Origin: Blastocystis hominis
Taxonomy: Eukaryota; Sar; Bigyra; Opalinata; Blastocystidae
Direction: 5' to 3'
Assembly: GCF_000151665.1 (NCBI RefSeq)
Contig: NW_013171866.1
Coordinates: 186,001-250,000 of the forward strand
Length of the DNA: 64,000 nt
Within the stretch, counting starts at the first letter, position 1; each line of letters starts with the position of its first letter. The translations under genes were made by a program, and so were the position numbers. Below, one piece after another: positions 34,282 to 45,470 of this stretch. The notes beneath the pieces were generated by a model, which searched no databases, had not been told where the DNA came from, and saw nothing but the letters and a program-made list of their open reading frames with translations.

Positions 34282-36836
34282 TTATTCCATGTACTCTCTC
34301 AGAGACTCACTGATATTACGCTGAGTACGATACAAAGCCTTTTTGAATGCAGATTCACGATCCAGTTCTGCTTTAACAAACGGAATATTGGTAAAACTAA
34401 CGATTCGGGTTTCTTTGAAACATTCCAATCCAGCCTCCAGTTTTTCTAACTTGGGTAGATCTATGTTATACTACATCCATTCAAACACAAACTGATTAAA
34501 TCCACTTGACACCATTGATCATCAAGTCCCATAAATACTCGATCTCCGATTTGAATAGTTTTCAAAGATTCCAAATCTTCACAATCAATGAATCAAATCG
34601 ATATCTTACTTTCAATTTTTGTAATCATTGCGTATTGAAAGGCTTCATTTCCTATAATAATTGTTTCAAGTTTGGGTAAATCTATGTGAAATACCTGATT
34701 TAGAAATACCCTTGATACAAAAGGAAAGTAATCTGAAGGAAGCGGAATAGCTTCCTATTCTACCAATCTGTAAATGTTTTAAAGAAGGAAGATTAGTTAG
34801 CGAAAATGATCTTACATAATGCGCAAAACTGAAAGGTTCCAAGATAATGGACTCTAATCGGCTGCAATTCGAAATAACAAATGGACCAAATATTTGGTTT
34901 GTGCAACCTGTATCAAATGCTCTATTAAAGATATGAATTTCCTCTAGCTCGTGCAATTGATCAATGCGGAATTCCAATGCTCCCTTAAAAGAATCTCTTC
35001 CCACTATCAGCTTTTTCACATGAGTAAACGTGTTGATATCAATGAATCTATCCACATCGTTACAAGAGTTTGGAGGAATGTCTATTACAGTTTCATTCTG
35101 AAGTTTCAAATCATCAAAATAGACGCCAGGCTTAAATGGAGATTCCTCTGCAACAACCACAAGATCAGCCAAAATCGGAGCGACGTCTAGAATTCATTCA
35201 CCCTTCGATTCCTACTTTCTACATATTTCTCCATGATTTCTGGGAAGGGACGATCAGAATCGGGATATTCGTCCAAGTAGTGTAGTTTGAGAATTTCAAG
35301 ATTGGGGATATCTAGCGTCAAAACAATTCAATATTAAAATACTTATCAATTTCATGGTATGAATATTGCGGAAACTGAATCCTCTCGATGTAAGTATTCT
35401 GAGTTTTGGAAGATCTGTATCAAATCTATTCTCAATATCCAACTTTTCATCGTCAATGAACCGGTATTCAGTTTACCAGAAAACACAACCCAACCAAGTT
35501 CCAGAATTTCTAAACTCGGAAGATCTGTACTCACACACACTTCAAATTCAGTACCTGAAAGTTCGATAATTTCTTCCGTTTCAAAAGCATGATCTCCAAT
35601 AACGATTTTCCTCAATTTTGGCAAATCTACGAGTAAATCAATGGCAAAGGAATTACCTTTTGCCACAAAATTACAGTACGAAAAGTTACCTGAATCTACA
35701 CCCACTTTCCCTATTTCCAGAATCTCCAAATTTGGAAGTCTTTTCAACTCAAATCCTCCAGTATAATAAAAAAAGGAAAAAGGTCCAATATAGATTGATC
35801 TTAAACGAGTACAATCAATGATGCTAAATGTGCGATTCATGCGATCGGATCTATTTTGACGATAAAAGGAGTAATGACCTATTTTCACTGTTTCTAGGTT
35901 TTCATTTTCCCAAATTGCGAATTTGTCTACGTTACTAAAGTTATACTCTTCAATATCCAACGTTTTCATTTTCTTGTATCTGCTCAGGTCTAAGAAGCTC
36001 ACATACTTTAATTTGTAGGCTGGTACTCTAATAACTTCAGTATCGACAGGGAGATTCAAAGGATCTTCTTCTACATGATACCAACCATTCTTCATCACAA
36101 CAATATCAGTTTCGACTCCATCTTTCCATGTTCCTCTTATGGTAGCAACTCCATCCGCGTTGATTAAAAATCCTGTTCCATCTCGAGAACAAATGTTATG
36201 AAGCTCATTATACTTGTATCCACCAACATAAATAGGAATGCGCTCATGTAGTTCTAGGTTACTTGTAGTACTTTTAAACTCAATCATATTGTTATTCTTT
36301 TCGAATATGCGAAGGATAGTCTTTAGCTCATTGTCCATCCATATACCTTCTAACTTCAATTCACCAGTCTCTGCATCAAATTCAAACCCTCTGCCTATTC
36401 TATTGCCTTTATCATCAAGACTTCCACGATATATCACATTCTGCGTATGCAAATCTACTAATTCTCTTATAGTCTTCGATCCATTGTTGATATCGTGAAT
36501 AGAAAAGGAATCTGAAAGAGTTTCCCAACTTTGACTATATATAGCGAATCCTTCACTATAAACGGTAACACTATCAATTGTATTGTCGTTCTTTAATTTC
36601 CAGATTCTCTCTACTACCCCATTTCTATAATGTATTATTTCTTGGTTAGTAAGTCGTGTATATTCATTCTTATGTTCACCCTTATAGGTCTGAACCCTGT
36701 AAACCTCTCCATTTCTGCTTATTAGTTGTGATTGCCCATTTTTCTCATATCCATTAAAGAAATCAATACTATCTATTAGATTAGTACAATGAGTCAGAAA
36801 TGACCAAGAATCTTGTCCAAATACATATTGCTACGT
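34282..36836 (-). CDS. MORN-like / leucine-rich repeat protein
   Basis: Start MYLDKIL (36836) then a 32-nt intron to DSIDFFNGYEKNGQSQLISR. The N-terminal half has toxin-neutral MORN-like repeats (VYRGSLDDKGNRIGRGFEFD, YKYNELHNICSRDGTGFLIN). The rest is irregular leucine-rich repeats: LPNLEILEIGKVG, LPKLRKIVIGDHAFE, LPSLEILELG, LPKLRILTSRG, LPSLKHLQIG, LPKLETIIIGNEAF, ending SESLREYMEE at TAA 34282-34284. Joins use introns such as GTATTTTA...CGCTAG, GTAGGAAT...TTCTAG and GTAAGATA...GTGAAG; together they keep one frame of roughly 760 aa. No signal peptide or membrane span is obvious. It resembles BspA-like LRR families that are expanded in some gut protists. It sits in DNA more AT-rich than the rest of the window. 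Confidence 0.7.
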
Positions 36837-38464
36837 TGAATAATAGCAACAGTAAAAGAATAATAACAGTATTTATGATTGTATTGATAAACTGATTGTA
36901 TTACTAGTACAAGGCAATATTTAAAGAGATCTAGAAATGGTATCTGACAGATGGTGGAAGAGTATTTTAGTCTATCGATGTTGTATGGTTATGAATACAC
37001 AGGAAAGAATCCTATCTACAATAGATGATAAATGAATCGATTCTTAGTGTATACACTGGGTTTTGCTGAATAATCTGAAACCAATCAAGATCGATATGCT
37101 TTCTGTAAGAATGAACGAAATCACAAAGAGAATAACAACAATAAAGAAGAATACGATCACAACAATCGGCATTCAATAATGACCCCATTCATGTTCTATC
37201 AAATCGACAACCTGTATTCATCAGTCAATCGATGAATCAATCAACCTCTTGAGTATTCAAGAATCTATAGAATTGTGATAATAATTGGTTTGAACAGTGA
37301 ATCCAAGTATAATGGTATTTACACTCATTGACTGATTGTGAGTGGATCAACTAAAATCGACCAAGCATGCTAGAGATAGGAACTGATTCTGATTTTCAAA
37401 GTGTTCAATCACCCAATCTTTTGTTTCTATCGATTGTTCCCACTAGTCGAATTTCGAATCGATCTTGCAAATGAAGGAATTATGAGAATTTGGCCGATCA
37501 GTCAAAAGCTCCGAAAATGGTCTACACACGAACCGACATATCCATGGAAGAGTGGCGCGCTTCGCAACCAAAGTATCGTTATCACGAATTACTCACTCTG
37601 GCGGATGCTCGTCAATAGTTGTATCACTCGAATTCTTGTTAACAAACAAACGAATGATATGTTTTTGCTACAAAGTGCATCATTTCTTGATTCTATTTTC
37701 AACGAATTGACAATCACGTACTAGTTGTGGATTTTTGGTTGAACAATAAACAACATCTGTCGAAATAACCTCCCTTCGACCTGCGTGAGTGGCAAAGTTT
37801 TCCAAATCACCTGCGAATACTCCTACAATCAAATCCGGAACTCTCAAATACCCAAATAGCTTAGAACAGCCTCTTCTAGAATAGAGAGTGCCTTACTCTT
37901 CACTCATTCCCCTAATTTGTACATCCTTCGAAATGTAAAGTTCATTCTGACGTGCTACCCATTATTTTCATTTCGAGCTACTACAAAACTCAAGGCACAG
38001 TTTGTCGATAGAATGCCTTAATCGAGCTTCTTCACTCTATTCAAATCAATTCGAGTCAAAAAATCAACTTCTAGTGAAGACATTCAAGCATTAAGTGAGT
38101 ATTTCTTGAACCGATTTGAACTATTACCGGGATAATCCATAAGAATTACAGTAGTAAGATGGAAATCGAAGGCATCCTCGTATTTGCCCTATTGAAAAGC
38201 AAAGTAAGAGATCAAAATCGAATAGCCAAATAACTCCGAAAGCAAAGAAAGATTTTTAAAAAATTGCTCGATGAGCTCTCTGACATGTCCCTGTAACAAA
38301 GAGAAAGCAAGTGGATGGAAAGAATGAGTATTTAAAGAGAAAAGAAATAATGTAGGGGATGATATGAAAAGACGATTGAAAATAGTATTATGAATATAGC
38401 AAGGGGTGAAATTTGCTGTTGCTTTCTTATTGAAGTACAGAAATATCCACTCGTGTTCATTATA
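36837..38464. other. AT-rich intergenic with a BuGZ fragment
   Basis: About 1.6 kb between divergent LRR and uS7 starts. Apart from the duplicated 194-bp BuGZ tail (37499-37692) I see no coding exons or RNA genes; the stretch just before 38465 should hold the uS7 promoter. Confidence 0.5.
37499..37692 (+). pseudogene. Duplicated BuGZ C-terminal fragment
   Basis: Direct repeat copy 2. It preserves VYTRTDISMEEWRASQPKYR and the stop, but no upstream exon, zinc finger or start, so it is a non-functional fragment. 193 of 194 bases match the BuGZ copy, implying recent origin or gene conversion. Confidence 0.9.
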
Positions 38465-39218
<754 letters not shown>

Positions 39219-39315
39219 GTATTGTTGCTGCTGGGTGGGTGCGATGATTGCACTAGCCGAGTATGGTGGATTAAGCTGGGTTGTTTGTTTGTAAACACAT
39301 AAAGTGAGTGGACTT

Positions 39316-40002
39316 ATGGAGTTCGTGCGAGTTTGCTGGGGAAAGGACGAGGTGCATCTCAAACGAAGCGAAGTAGAGTCGCTGGAAGCGCTGAAGGAGA
39401 GATTGCAAGTAGTGGAGTGATAAAGTGCGACTAGATTCTAGGCACAATTTGGAATTCTGAAAGAGAAGCAAACTCTGTTTTTCAACGACCATTACGTTCG
39501 CACAGATAACCAGCTTATTGATGCTGTGGAATCTACAAATCCAGTTATTTATGTTCATTCTCAGCCACCGTTCTGTATTTATCTGAAGTTCGGGTGGTTA
39601 TTGAAGATGGTGGAGATATTTTCGTTTTATCCTATTGAATATATATCTTATCTGTCCCTGGATGTTGAAAATAGTAGAATGAGTGAATTCTAGGTATTGG
39701 AGTGTGAACTTGGGTGTAGTATTGATGATCAAGATATCCATTTACTATTTGATGGTAAACTATTGTTGAATCCTCGAGAAACTGCGTATAGTGTGGGTCT
39801 ACACGAAGGAAGTATAGTTGAAATGAGTGTATCAAACTCTGCAAGTATTGCCATATTATTGAAAGCAATGCAGACTGTGCAGACTGTGCAGACTGTGCAG
39901 GCTGTACAGACTATGCAAACTGCACAAGCAGTGCAAGGAATGCAGGGTATACAAACGGAGCAAAGTAGAGAGATAACTCAGAAAAAGGAAGGCAATTCTT
40001 AG
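39316..40002 (+). CDS. Protein with two ubiquitin-like domains and Met/Gln tail
   Basis: First Ubl: MEFVRVCWGKDEVHLKRSEV, ALKERLQAQFGILKEKQTLF, FNDHYVRTDNQLIDAV. Second Ubl: FCIYLKF, VVEIFSFYPIEY..., then (after an intron ending TTCTAG) VLECELGCSIDDQDIHLLFD, GKLLLNPRETAYSVGLHEGS. The tail repeats MQTVQ/AVQ. No C-terminal Gly-Gly is seen, so it is not a conjugated modifier but may be a proteasome-shuttle or adaptor type protein. Family within the Ubl group not recognised. TAG at 40000-40002. Close (97 bp) downstream of uS7 on the same strand. Confidence 0.65.
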
Positions 40003-40057
40003 GGAATTGAAATCGAATGTGTTCTGTACATTAAGTAGTGTGAGTAGAATCTCGTTC

Positions 40058-40072
40058 TGTTTGTAACAAACA
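40058..40072. terminator. Overlapping convergent poly(A) motifs
   Basis: TGTTTGTAACAAACA: plus-strand TGTTTGTA (Ubl gene) overlaps minus-strand TGTTTGTT (40065-40072, Rad60-like gene), giving another inverted repeat at a convergent junction. Confidence 0.7.
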
Positions 40073-40123
40073 ATGCCGTATCCATTCTTGTGGATTAGCA
40101 TTATGTTTATAGTTCATTATCTT

Positions 40124-40989
40124 ACAACTCCACATCAATAATATCTCCATTCTCCATATCTAGCATCTATTTTCATATCAGTAAGCAAATGAATCTTACT
40201 TCAGGAGTATTTCTTCTACTGAGATTCTCACCATCAAACGTCACTTTTGCTCCACTGCATCCGCATTCGGGTAGAATCTTTAAGATATCTGTTAGCGGTG
40301 CTTTCTACGTGAAAAATAAGCATTTCAGATACTACCTTATTCATGTTAATGGCTTCCTTCCTTTCTTCTTCATTGTGTGTAATTCGAAGAATGAGACAAA
40401 CAACATCTTCTTGTTCTTCATAGTCGTTTCGCAAAGCTCTTTCCTTCTCTTCACCCACTAGAAGCCAAACGTTTGTTGATGTTGTTTCATCATATGTGGT
40501 TTGGTTGATTTGCTTTTTCTTCAAAGACTGAATGAGCTTTTTTCGCTTTTCTTGTCTCATTCGATCCTTGTTAAGGGTTTTTGATAATTGTTTTACATCC
40601 TGCTTGATTTTTCTACATAGAATTATCAATCCTAAGTGGTACGTGGCCTCTGACTGAGAGTCGTGTTTCTTCATCTCCTTCATTGCCTTGATTTTGCTTT
40701 TCTTGTCAATCGCTGCTATAAATTCTTCTGCATTGAACTTGGATCGTTTAGACGTAGCTTCATTCGTCAAAGAGCTACTATCACTTTCCGCTTGATCTAT
40801 TTTTCCGCGATCCCCCTCCTCATCACTTGCAAAAATCGGTTCAATAGTTACCGAAGAAGGTGGTAATACTTCTTTTAGCTTTTCCTCGTCTAAAAGTAAT
40901 TCTTTGTATTGTGTTATACATTTTTCTTGAATATTCTTTCTTCCAGGGTAGTAGAATAACTCATCACAATCACTATCTGAATCAGACAT
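40124..40989 (-). CDS. SUMO-like domain protein, Rad60/Esc2/NFATC2IP type
   Basis: Acidic start MSDSDSDCDELFYYPGRKNI, a Lys-rich helical middle (KAMKEMKKHDSQ, KRKKLIQSLKKKQ), then a C-terminal SUMO-like fold assembled over two introns: VCLILRITHNEEERKEAINM, NKKAPLTDILKILPECGCSG, AKVTFDGENLSRRNTPEMLD, MENGDIIDVEL and TAA at 40124-40126. The last block is the classic SUMO-like end (FDG..L....TP..L.MEDGD.IDV), without a Gly-Gly. This architecture fits Rad60/Esc2/NFATC2IP, which acts with SUMO in genome stability. About 265 aa; only one SUMO-like domain is visible, where animal and yeast members have two. Confidence 0.72.
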
Positions 40990-41105
40990 TTTTCTGTGTA
41001 TCTGGATTCTGATATTCCTATCTTACTCGAGTCCTCGTTTGAATCGATTCAACAAAGTTACAGAAGTATATCGTATTATTATTTTGTTTACAGTACGAAT
41101 TGTAT

Positions 41106-42408
41106 ATGGAAACAAATCCGGATTGTAACACGACTGATGCTGGTCAACAAACAACCGATGAATATACAGGGTGGTGTTATGATTTCTCGAGGGAACTGAA
41201 ACTCAAATATTTTGTTGATGTATCAGATAATAATGAATATATTGAAGATAATTTTGTAAAAAGCATACGGATGTCTCCAACTGGATGTTCTTTCATTTTC
41301 TCGAGTGAAGATGGGATGGTAAGATATGTCAATATTCGAGACATCGATTTTTGGGGAGTGCAAGAGGAGACTTCAGAGAAATATTTGCTTCACACATCTC
41401 GCTGCTTCAATCACACCGAAACAGCCTATGATATTGAATGGTAGTCACGGCTTTTCTTTCTTATGTAGGGTTCCTCTCTCTAACAAAGAGTTTTTTATCA
41501 GTAGTTGCAAAGATACTCCCATTCGTTTGTGGGATGTCGAGTCAGGTCAAGTTTCCATTTATAAGAGTGTTTAGCTAACTAATCGAGTTATGTGTAGCGT
41601 ACAATTCAAAAGACGAAATCATCAATGCTTTTAGCGTTCATGCGAGTCGAGATGCTTCATTGATTATGGGTGGATATAAAGGGTATTGGATTGTCTGGTT
41701 TGCGAACTAGGCATCTAAGCGTATACGCAGTCGAACGCCCCGGCTTGGCAGAATGGTGGTGGGAGGATAAAAGCGTGGGGCTCATCTCAACAGTAAGTGA
41801 TTGTGTGGATGGATGCATCGGCGTACGCCTTTTTATGATTCTGGTTGAATATAGATTGGTTCATATAATGGCGATGTTGTGTTGCTGGACCGTCGACTTT
41901 GTGGAGATGGTTACCCGCTCTGGCAACAGCGTATTGGGAATCATGGAATCCACCAAGTTTCCTTTCTTCAACAAAGTCCATTGCTACTCATAAACGAACG
42001 ATATAGCGGGGTGATTAGTGTGTGGGATCGTCGGAATCTCAGTGCAAGCGTTTTCTCTGTGTCGAGAACAAGTGGAAGTCAGCAGGTTGGGACACATTAC
42101 CGGCTTTTTTAGTTTAGCGTTTTGAAGTGTCTGTTTCTGCAGATGAGCAGTGGTTTGCGAGTGGCGATCGTGAGGGGAAGGTTCGCGTGTGGAATATGCG
42201 AGGAGAGGTTGTTTACGAGCAATGCATCTACAAGGGTAGGTATTCGCTTGATGTTGTGAGATAGATGCGATCCCTGCAGTGTGCTTCCACCCCTATAATC
42301 CAATCTTGGTATGTGGCACTGGAGAAAGGCATTTTGATGCGGATGTTGTTCCCTCGTGTTGTCTGCTTTATCAAATACCTTGGAAGTACTGGAAAGCGAC
42401 TTCTGCAT
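41106..42408 (+). CDS. WRAP53/TCAB1-like WD40 protein
   Basis: WD40 protein of the telomerase Cajal body protein 1 type: FVKSIRMSPTGCSFIFSSED, HTETAYDIEW joined by a 28-nt intron to VPLSNKEFFISSCKDTPIRL, WDVESGQ, YNSKDEIINAFSV, SFLQQSPLLLINERYSGVIS, VWDRRNLSASVF, FEVSVSADEQWFASGDREGK, VRVWNMRGEVVYEQCIYK, IPAVCFHPYNPILVCGTGER. TCAB1 binds the CAB box of scaRNAs and telomerase RNA. No genomic stop: the frame ends ...YWKATSA, then T42408, four bases, TATTTGTT (one mismatch to the motif), so poly(A) should make UAA. An upstream non-coding exon is possible. Confidence 0.78.
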
Positions 42409-42412
42409 TTTC

Positions 42413-42427
42413 TATTTGTTACAAACA
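42413..42427. terminator. Convergent poly(A) motifs, variant form
   Basis: TATTTGTTACAAACA: variant plus motif (42413-42420) for the WRAP53-like gene overlapping variant minus motif TGTTTGTA for the Hsp70-like gene. Same inverted-repeat arrangement as at 29976 and 40058. Confidence 0.6.
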
Positions 42428-42466
42428 CTCCATATTCATTAAAAAGTCTTTGATTGACTCTCGCCT

Positions 42467-44311
42467 CTATCCATTGAGCATTCTTGCATTGCGATAAACA
42501 CTATGCATATTCTCATCTGTCAGGTCGTGCTTATCCTTAAGCTTGATTTCTTGGCCATTATCTCTCCAAGTGAGTTTTAGATCCATAGAGGCACTGCTAT
42601 GAATAGTAACTTTCAACGTATAGCCATGATTCTTTTTCCGACGCTCCGGGTCGATTTCATACTCATATTGTCGAATCTTTGTGCATTGTTTATGATTCTT
42701 CGTTTTTCCTTGGTATAGAATGATTTCAATCGATGTGCTATTACTCGTAGTCTGTAGATTCTTCTCTACTGTCTGGTCTATCTCATCATTCCTCTGATAC
42801 AACAAATCCAGATCATCATCGTGGAGAGCATATTGAATCTTGAGTCCAACATTGTACATATCGCGATCTTTCAGCTTGATGCTCTTCACACGACCCAAAT
42901 CCAGATTTTGAGGTTCGACATCCTTCTCAATATAACAATTTCTATCACATTCAAATAGTTTGCTCTCAGAACAATGCTTTTTCGTTTTGATTAAGAATTT
43001 CTTAATGAACTTCTCTCGACTTTCACTTGAGACCGATTCTATCGGTGTCGGACTTGGGTATTTTGAAAAATCTTTTTGATTCTCGTCATATGATGAGAAA
43101 TCATATTCGATAACATCAGGAATTGCAGGATTTGCCATGGATCCATATTCATTCAAATTGTCCCCACAATATGGATTGCAATTTTCACAAGTTCTATGAT
43201 CCGCTTGGTAGGATTCCGTCATTGAATACATCGCCAATCCCAGAGCCACAGAAGCATCAACGTTTTGATACGCTCTCCTAATCTTCGCAGTCGAAACAAG
43301 AGCTCTCTGGAAGCAGGGGAGTTGAGTCGCTCTGCCTGCAAGAACTAACGTTGTAGGCGTGATGCCCTTTTCCTGCGCTGTATTGAGAATCTCTTTTATT
43401 TCCTTGCAACATCTGCCTATAATCAAATAGCAGCTTTTCTCAAATTCGGAATTGCTTAAAAGAATCGTACGATCCTTAAACGTTAGAGACGCGTCATTTC
43501 CTGTCTCAGACATCTCAATTTTGGCGGCTTCCACTGCCTCACGCAAAATGTATAAATCATGCACATCCAGAGACTGATACTCTATGCCAAGCTTCTGCAA
43601 CGCCATGAGAAGGAGGACGTTGGTGAAAGAGTCACCACCAATATTGTTTAACCCTTCACTGGCGATAACATTGTAATTGCCTTGTTTACACTCAATAAGG
43701 GACACATCGAAAGTTAAGACACCACAGTCCACTACGATAGCAACTTCATCATCAGAACGATTCAACACACCACTGTACAAACAAGCAGCAAGAGTATCCG
43801 AAATGAGATCAACATGCTTCAGTCCAGTGTAGTTTGCTACCTTTCGCAGTTGATCTTTTTGAAGATCCGTGAAGGTGTGTGGATAGGAGAGAAGGATACT
43901 GTCAAAGCGTTCCTTGTAACCACTTTCATAAACCTGATCAATAATATTTCTCACAAAGAATGACAGAATCACTGTGGGGTCATAAACAGTTTCATTATCT
44001 TGATTTAACCCTACTACCATGCATCGACGATTTTTGCCCTCGGTAACACTGCAAGGAAGATACGACATCAGAACGGACATATCGTTCTCATTGAACGATC
44101 TTCCTATGAGATTGACTAAATTTCCAAAAAGATAGGATGAATTCTCTTCCCCGACAGTCTCAGCATCTCTGCCAATTGCAGTACTCTTGCCCTTGTAAAC
44201 AAAAGTGGGAATGGACTGATTGCCTTCTAATTCAATTAGTTCAGGCTTCCCGTTGGATACTGTAGCGATTCTTGTATTTCTAGACCCAAGATCAATGCAG
44301 ATGGGATTCAT
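42467..44311 (-). CDS. Divergent Hsp70-like protein
   Basis: 614 aa in a single exon, unusual here. Hsp70 actin-fold ATPase signs: MNPICIDLGSRNTRIATVSN (degenerate phosphate-1), ELEGNQSIPTFVYKGKSTAI, SILLSYPHTFTDLQKDQL, VAIVVDCGVLTFDVSLIECK (degenerate phosphate-2; canonical DLGGGT is lost), NIGGDSFTNVLL, TLVLAGRATQLPCFQRALVS. The substrate-binding half is strongly altered: a Cys cluster (CENCNPYCGD), a charged linker and a beta-rich tail (YTLKVTIHSSASMDLKLTWR). It cannot be assigned to the cytosolic, BiP or mitochondrial groups; Hsp110-like or a lineage-specific co-chaperone are options. ATPase activity is doubtful. Genomic TAG at 42467-42469. Confidence 0.75.
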   Translation of the reverse strand: MNPICIDLGSRNTRIATVSNGKPELIELEGNQSIPTFVYKGKSTAIGRDAETVGEENSSYLFGNLVNLIGRSFNENDMSVLMSYLPCSVTEGKNRRCMVVGLNQDNETVYDPTVILSFFVRNIIDQVYESGYKERFDSILLSYPHTFTDLQKDQLRKVANYTGLKHVDLISDTLAACLYSGVLNRSDDEVAIVVDCGVLTFDVSLIECKQGNYNVIASEGLNNIGGDSFTNVLLLMALQKLGIEYQSLDVHDLYILREAVEAAKIEMSETGNDASLTFKDRTILLSNSEFEKSCYLIIGRCCKEIKEILNTAQEKGITPTTLVLAGRATQLPCFQRALVSTAKIRRAYQNVDASVALGLAMYSMTESYQADHRTCENCNPYCGDNLNEYGSMANPAIPDVIEYDFSSYDENQKDFSKYPSPTPIESVSSESREKFIKKFLIKTKKHCSESKLFECDRNCYIEKDVEPQNLDLGRVKSIKLKDRDMYNVGLKIQYALHDDDLDLLYQRNDEIDQTVEKNLQTTSNSTSIEIILYQGKTKNHKQCTKIRQYEYEIDPERRKKNHGYTLKVTIHSSASMDLKLTWRDNGQEIKLKDKHDLTDENMHSVYRNARMLNG

Positions 44312-44398
44312 GTTAATATAAACTGAAAATGAGTTTAACAAACAGCACACAAAAGCACTTCCATTGTTTCCATCCAAAGGACGAAAACAGCCCAACAT

Positions 44399-44987
44399 TT
44401 ATCGGTAAGACTTCTGGTAACGAGCACGAGCAGATGGACCTCCGTACTTCTTGGGCTCGCAGCGACGAGGATCTACCCATCAAACCAACCAACCAAACCG
44501 AACCGGCAGCAATCAGAGAACGATCGAAAGACACGAGAAGATCCTTGATCTCTCTCTTGGCCTGCTCGTCAACGTCTAACCCATCACGCCACACAACGAC
44601 TTCCTACACTTCTGATAGAAGGCGACGATCGCTCTGGAGAGCGCCTGGCGGATGGCTACGTTTCACCCAGCAACAAGGGCTGCCTACCGTAAATCTGAGC
44701 CACGCGACCTCCTCCCTTCACAGTCAGATGAATGTCGAGGTTGGCGAATCTCTCAGCTCCCAGAAGCAGAACAGGCTCAATAGCCTTGATCTTCAGGCAT
44801 TCGGGCTGCATCACATCAATAGGCTGACCGTTCAGTCTCAACACACCCTTTCCATACTTGCAGTGGGCAACGGCCACAGCATTCTTCTATACAGAGTTAG
44901 AATACACAAAGTCCACCAAATGCCACAATTCATTGTTCCTACCTTACGACCAAAGCACTGGACAGAAGGCTTAGCTTCAGTAGACAT
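44399..44987 (-). CDS. RPS16: Ribosomal protein uS9 (RPS16)
   Basis: Small-subunit protein whose C-terminal tail reaches the P-site tRNA. MSTEAKPSVQCFGRK, then an intron, NAVAVAHCKYGKGVLRLNGQ, IDVMQPECLKIKAIEPVLLL, VKGGGRVAQIYG (intron), QALSRAIVAFYQK (intron), and a C-terminal exon ending DPRRCEPKKYGGPSARARYQ and KSYR, the invariant tail. TAA at 44399-44401; minus-strand TGTTTGTT near 44338 with T at the -5 position. Confidence 0.95.
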
Positions 44988-45470
44988 GATTTATTCAGAA
45001 CAACGGAAGTTATTGTACTCTTGAGTTTCACAAAAATCGCAAGGGGGTAATTTGAATATACTTGATTTTGATATAGGAACCTTGTATCAATATGAATTTG
45101 CACAGATTCACATATATTAATTCGTCTCATTGCTTCGGATAGGTTCATATGCTCATTCGATGGGTTTACTCCGAAAATGAGATTATTGGTGTTTTAGGTA
45201 GTTTGGCTGCCCATTCTATAGATATTGACCTATATATGTAGTCCATAATAAAGGGAATCATCAGAAATACCTTGGTGGCGAAAACAGGCGTAATATCTCT
45301 GCATTGGTTTGTTGACGTGGCTACGTCCTATCTATGTGAGAATTGGACTTTTTGAATACAACTCGGCAGTTTCAAGTTGAAAGAATCTTGGGAAGTAGTG
45401 CATCCAATCAATTCACGCCCCATGGCTTCACTCACGAGCACTTTTTGTTTACCAATATTTAATTTTGACC
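44988..45470. other. Divergent intergenic region
   Basis: About 480 bases between uS9 and the membrane-protein gene. No exon chain or RNA gene recognised; likely promoters for two well-expressed genes. Confidence 0.45.

Noticed and set aside
35187-35189. TAG taken as end of the LRR gene, splitting it in two
   Set aside because: The TAG is the 3' end of a 29-nt intron that joins KYVE to VAPILADLVV in frame with more LRR units.
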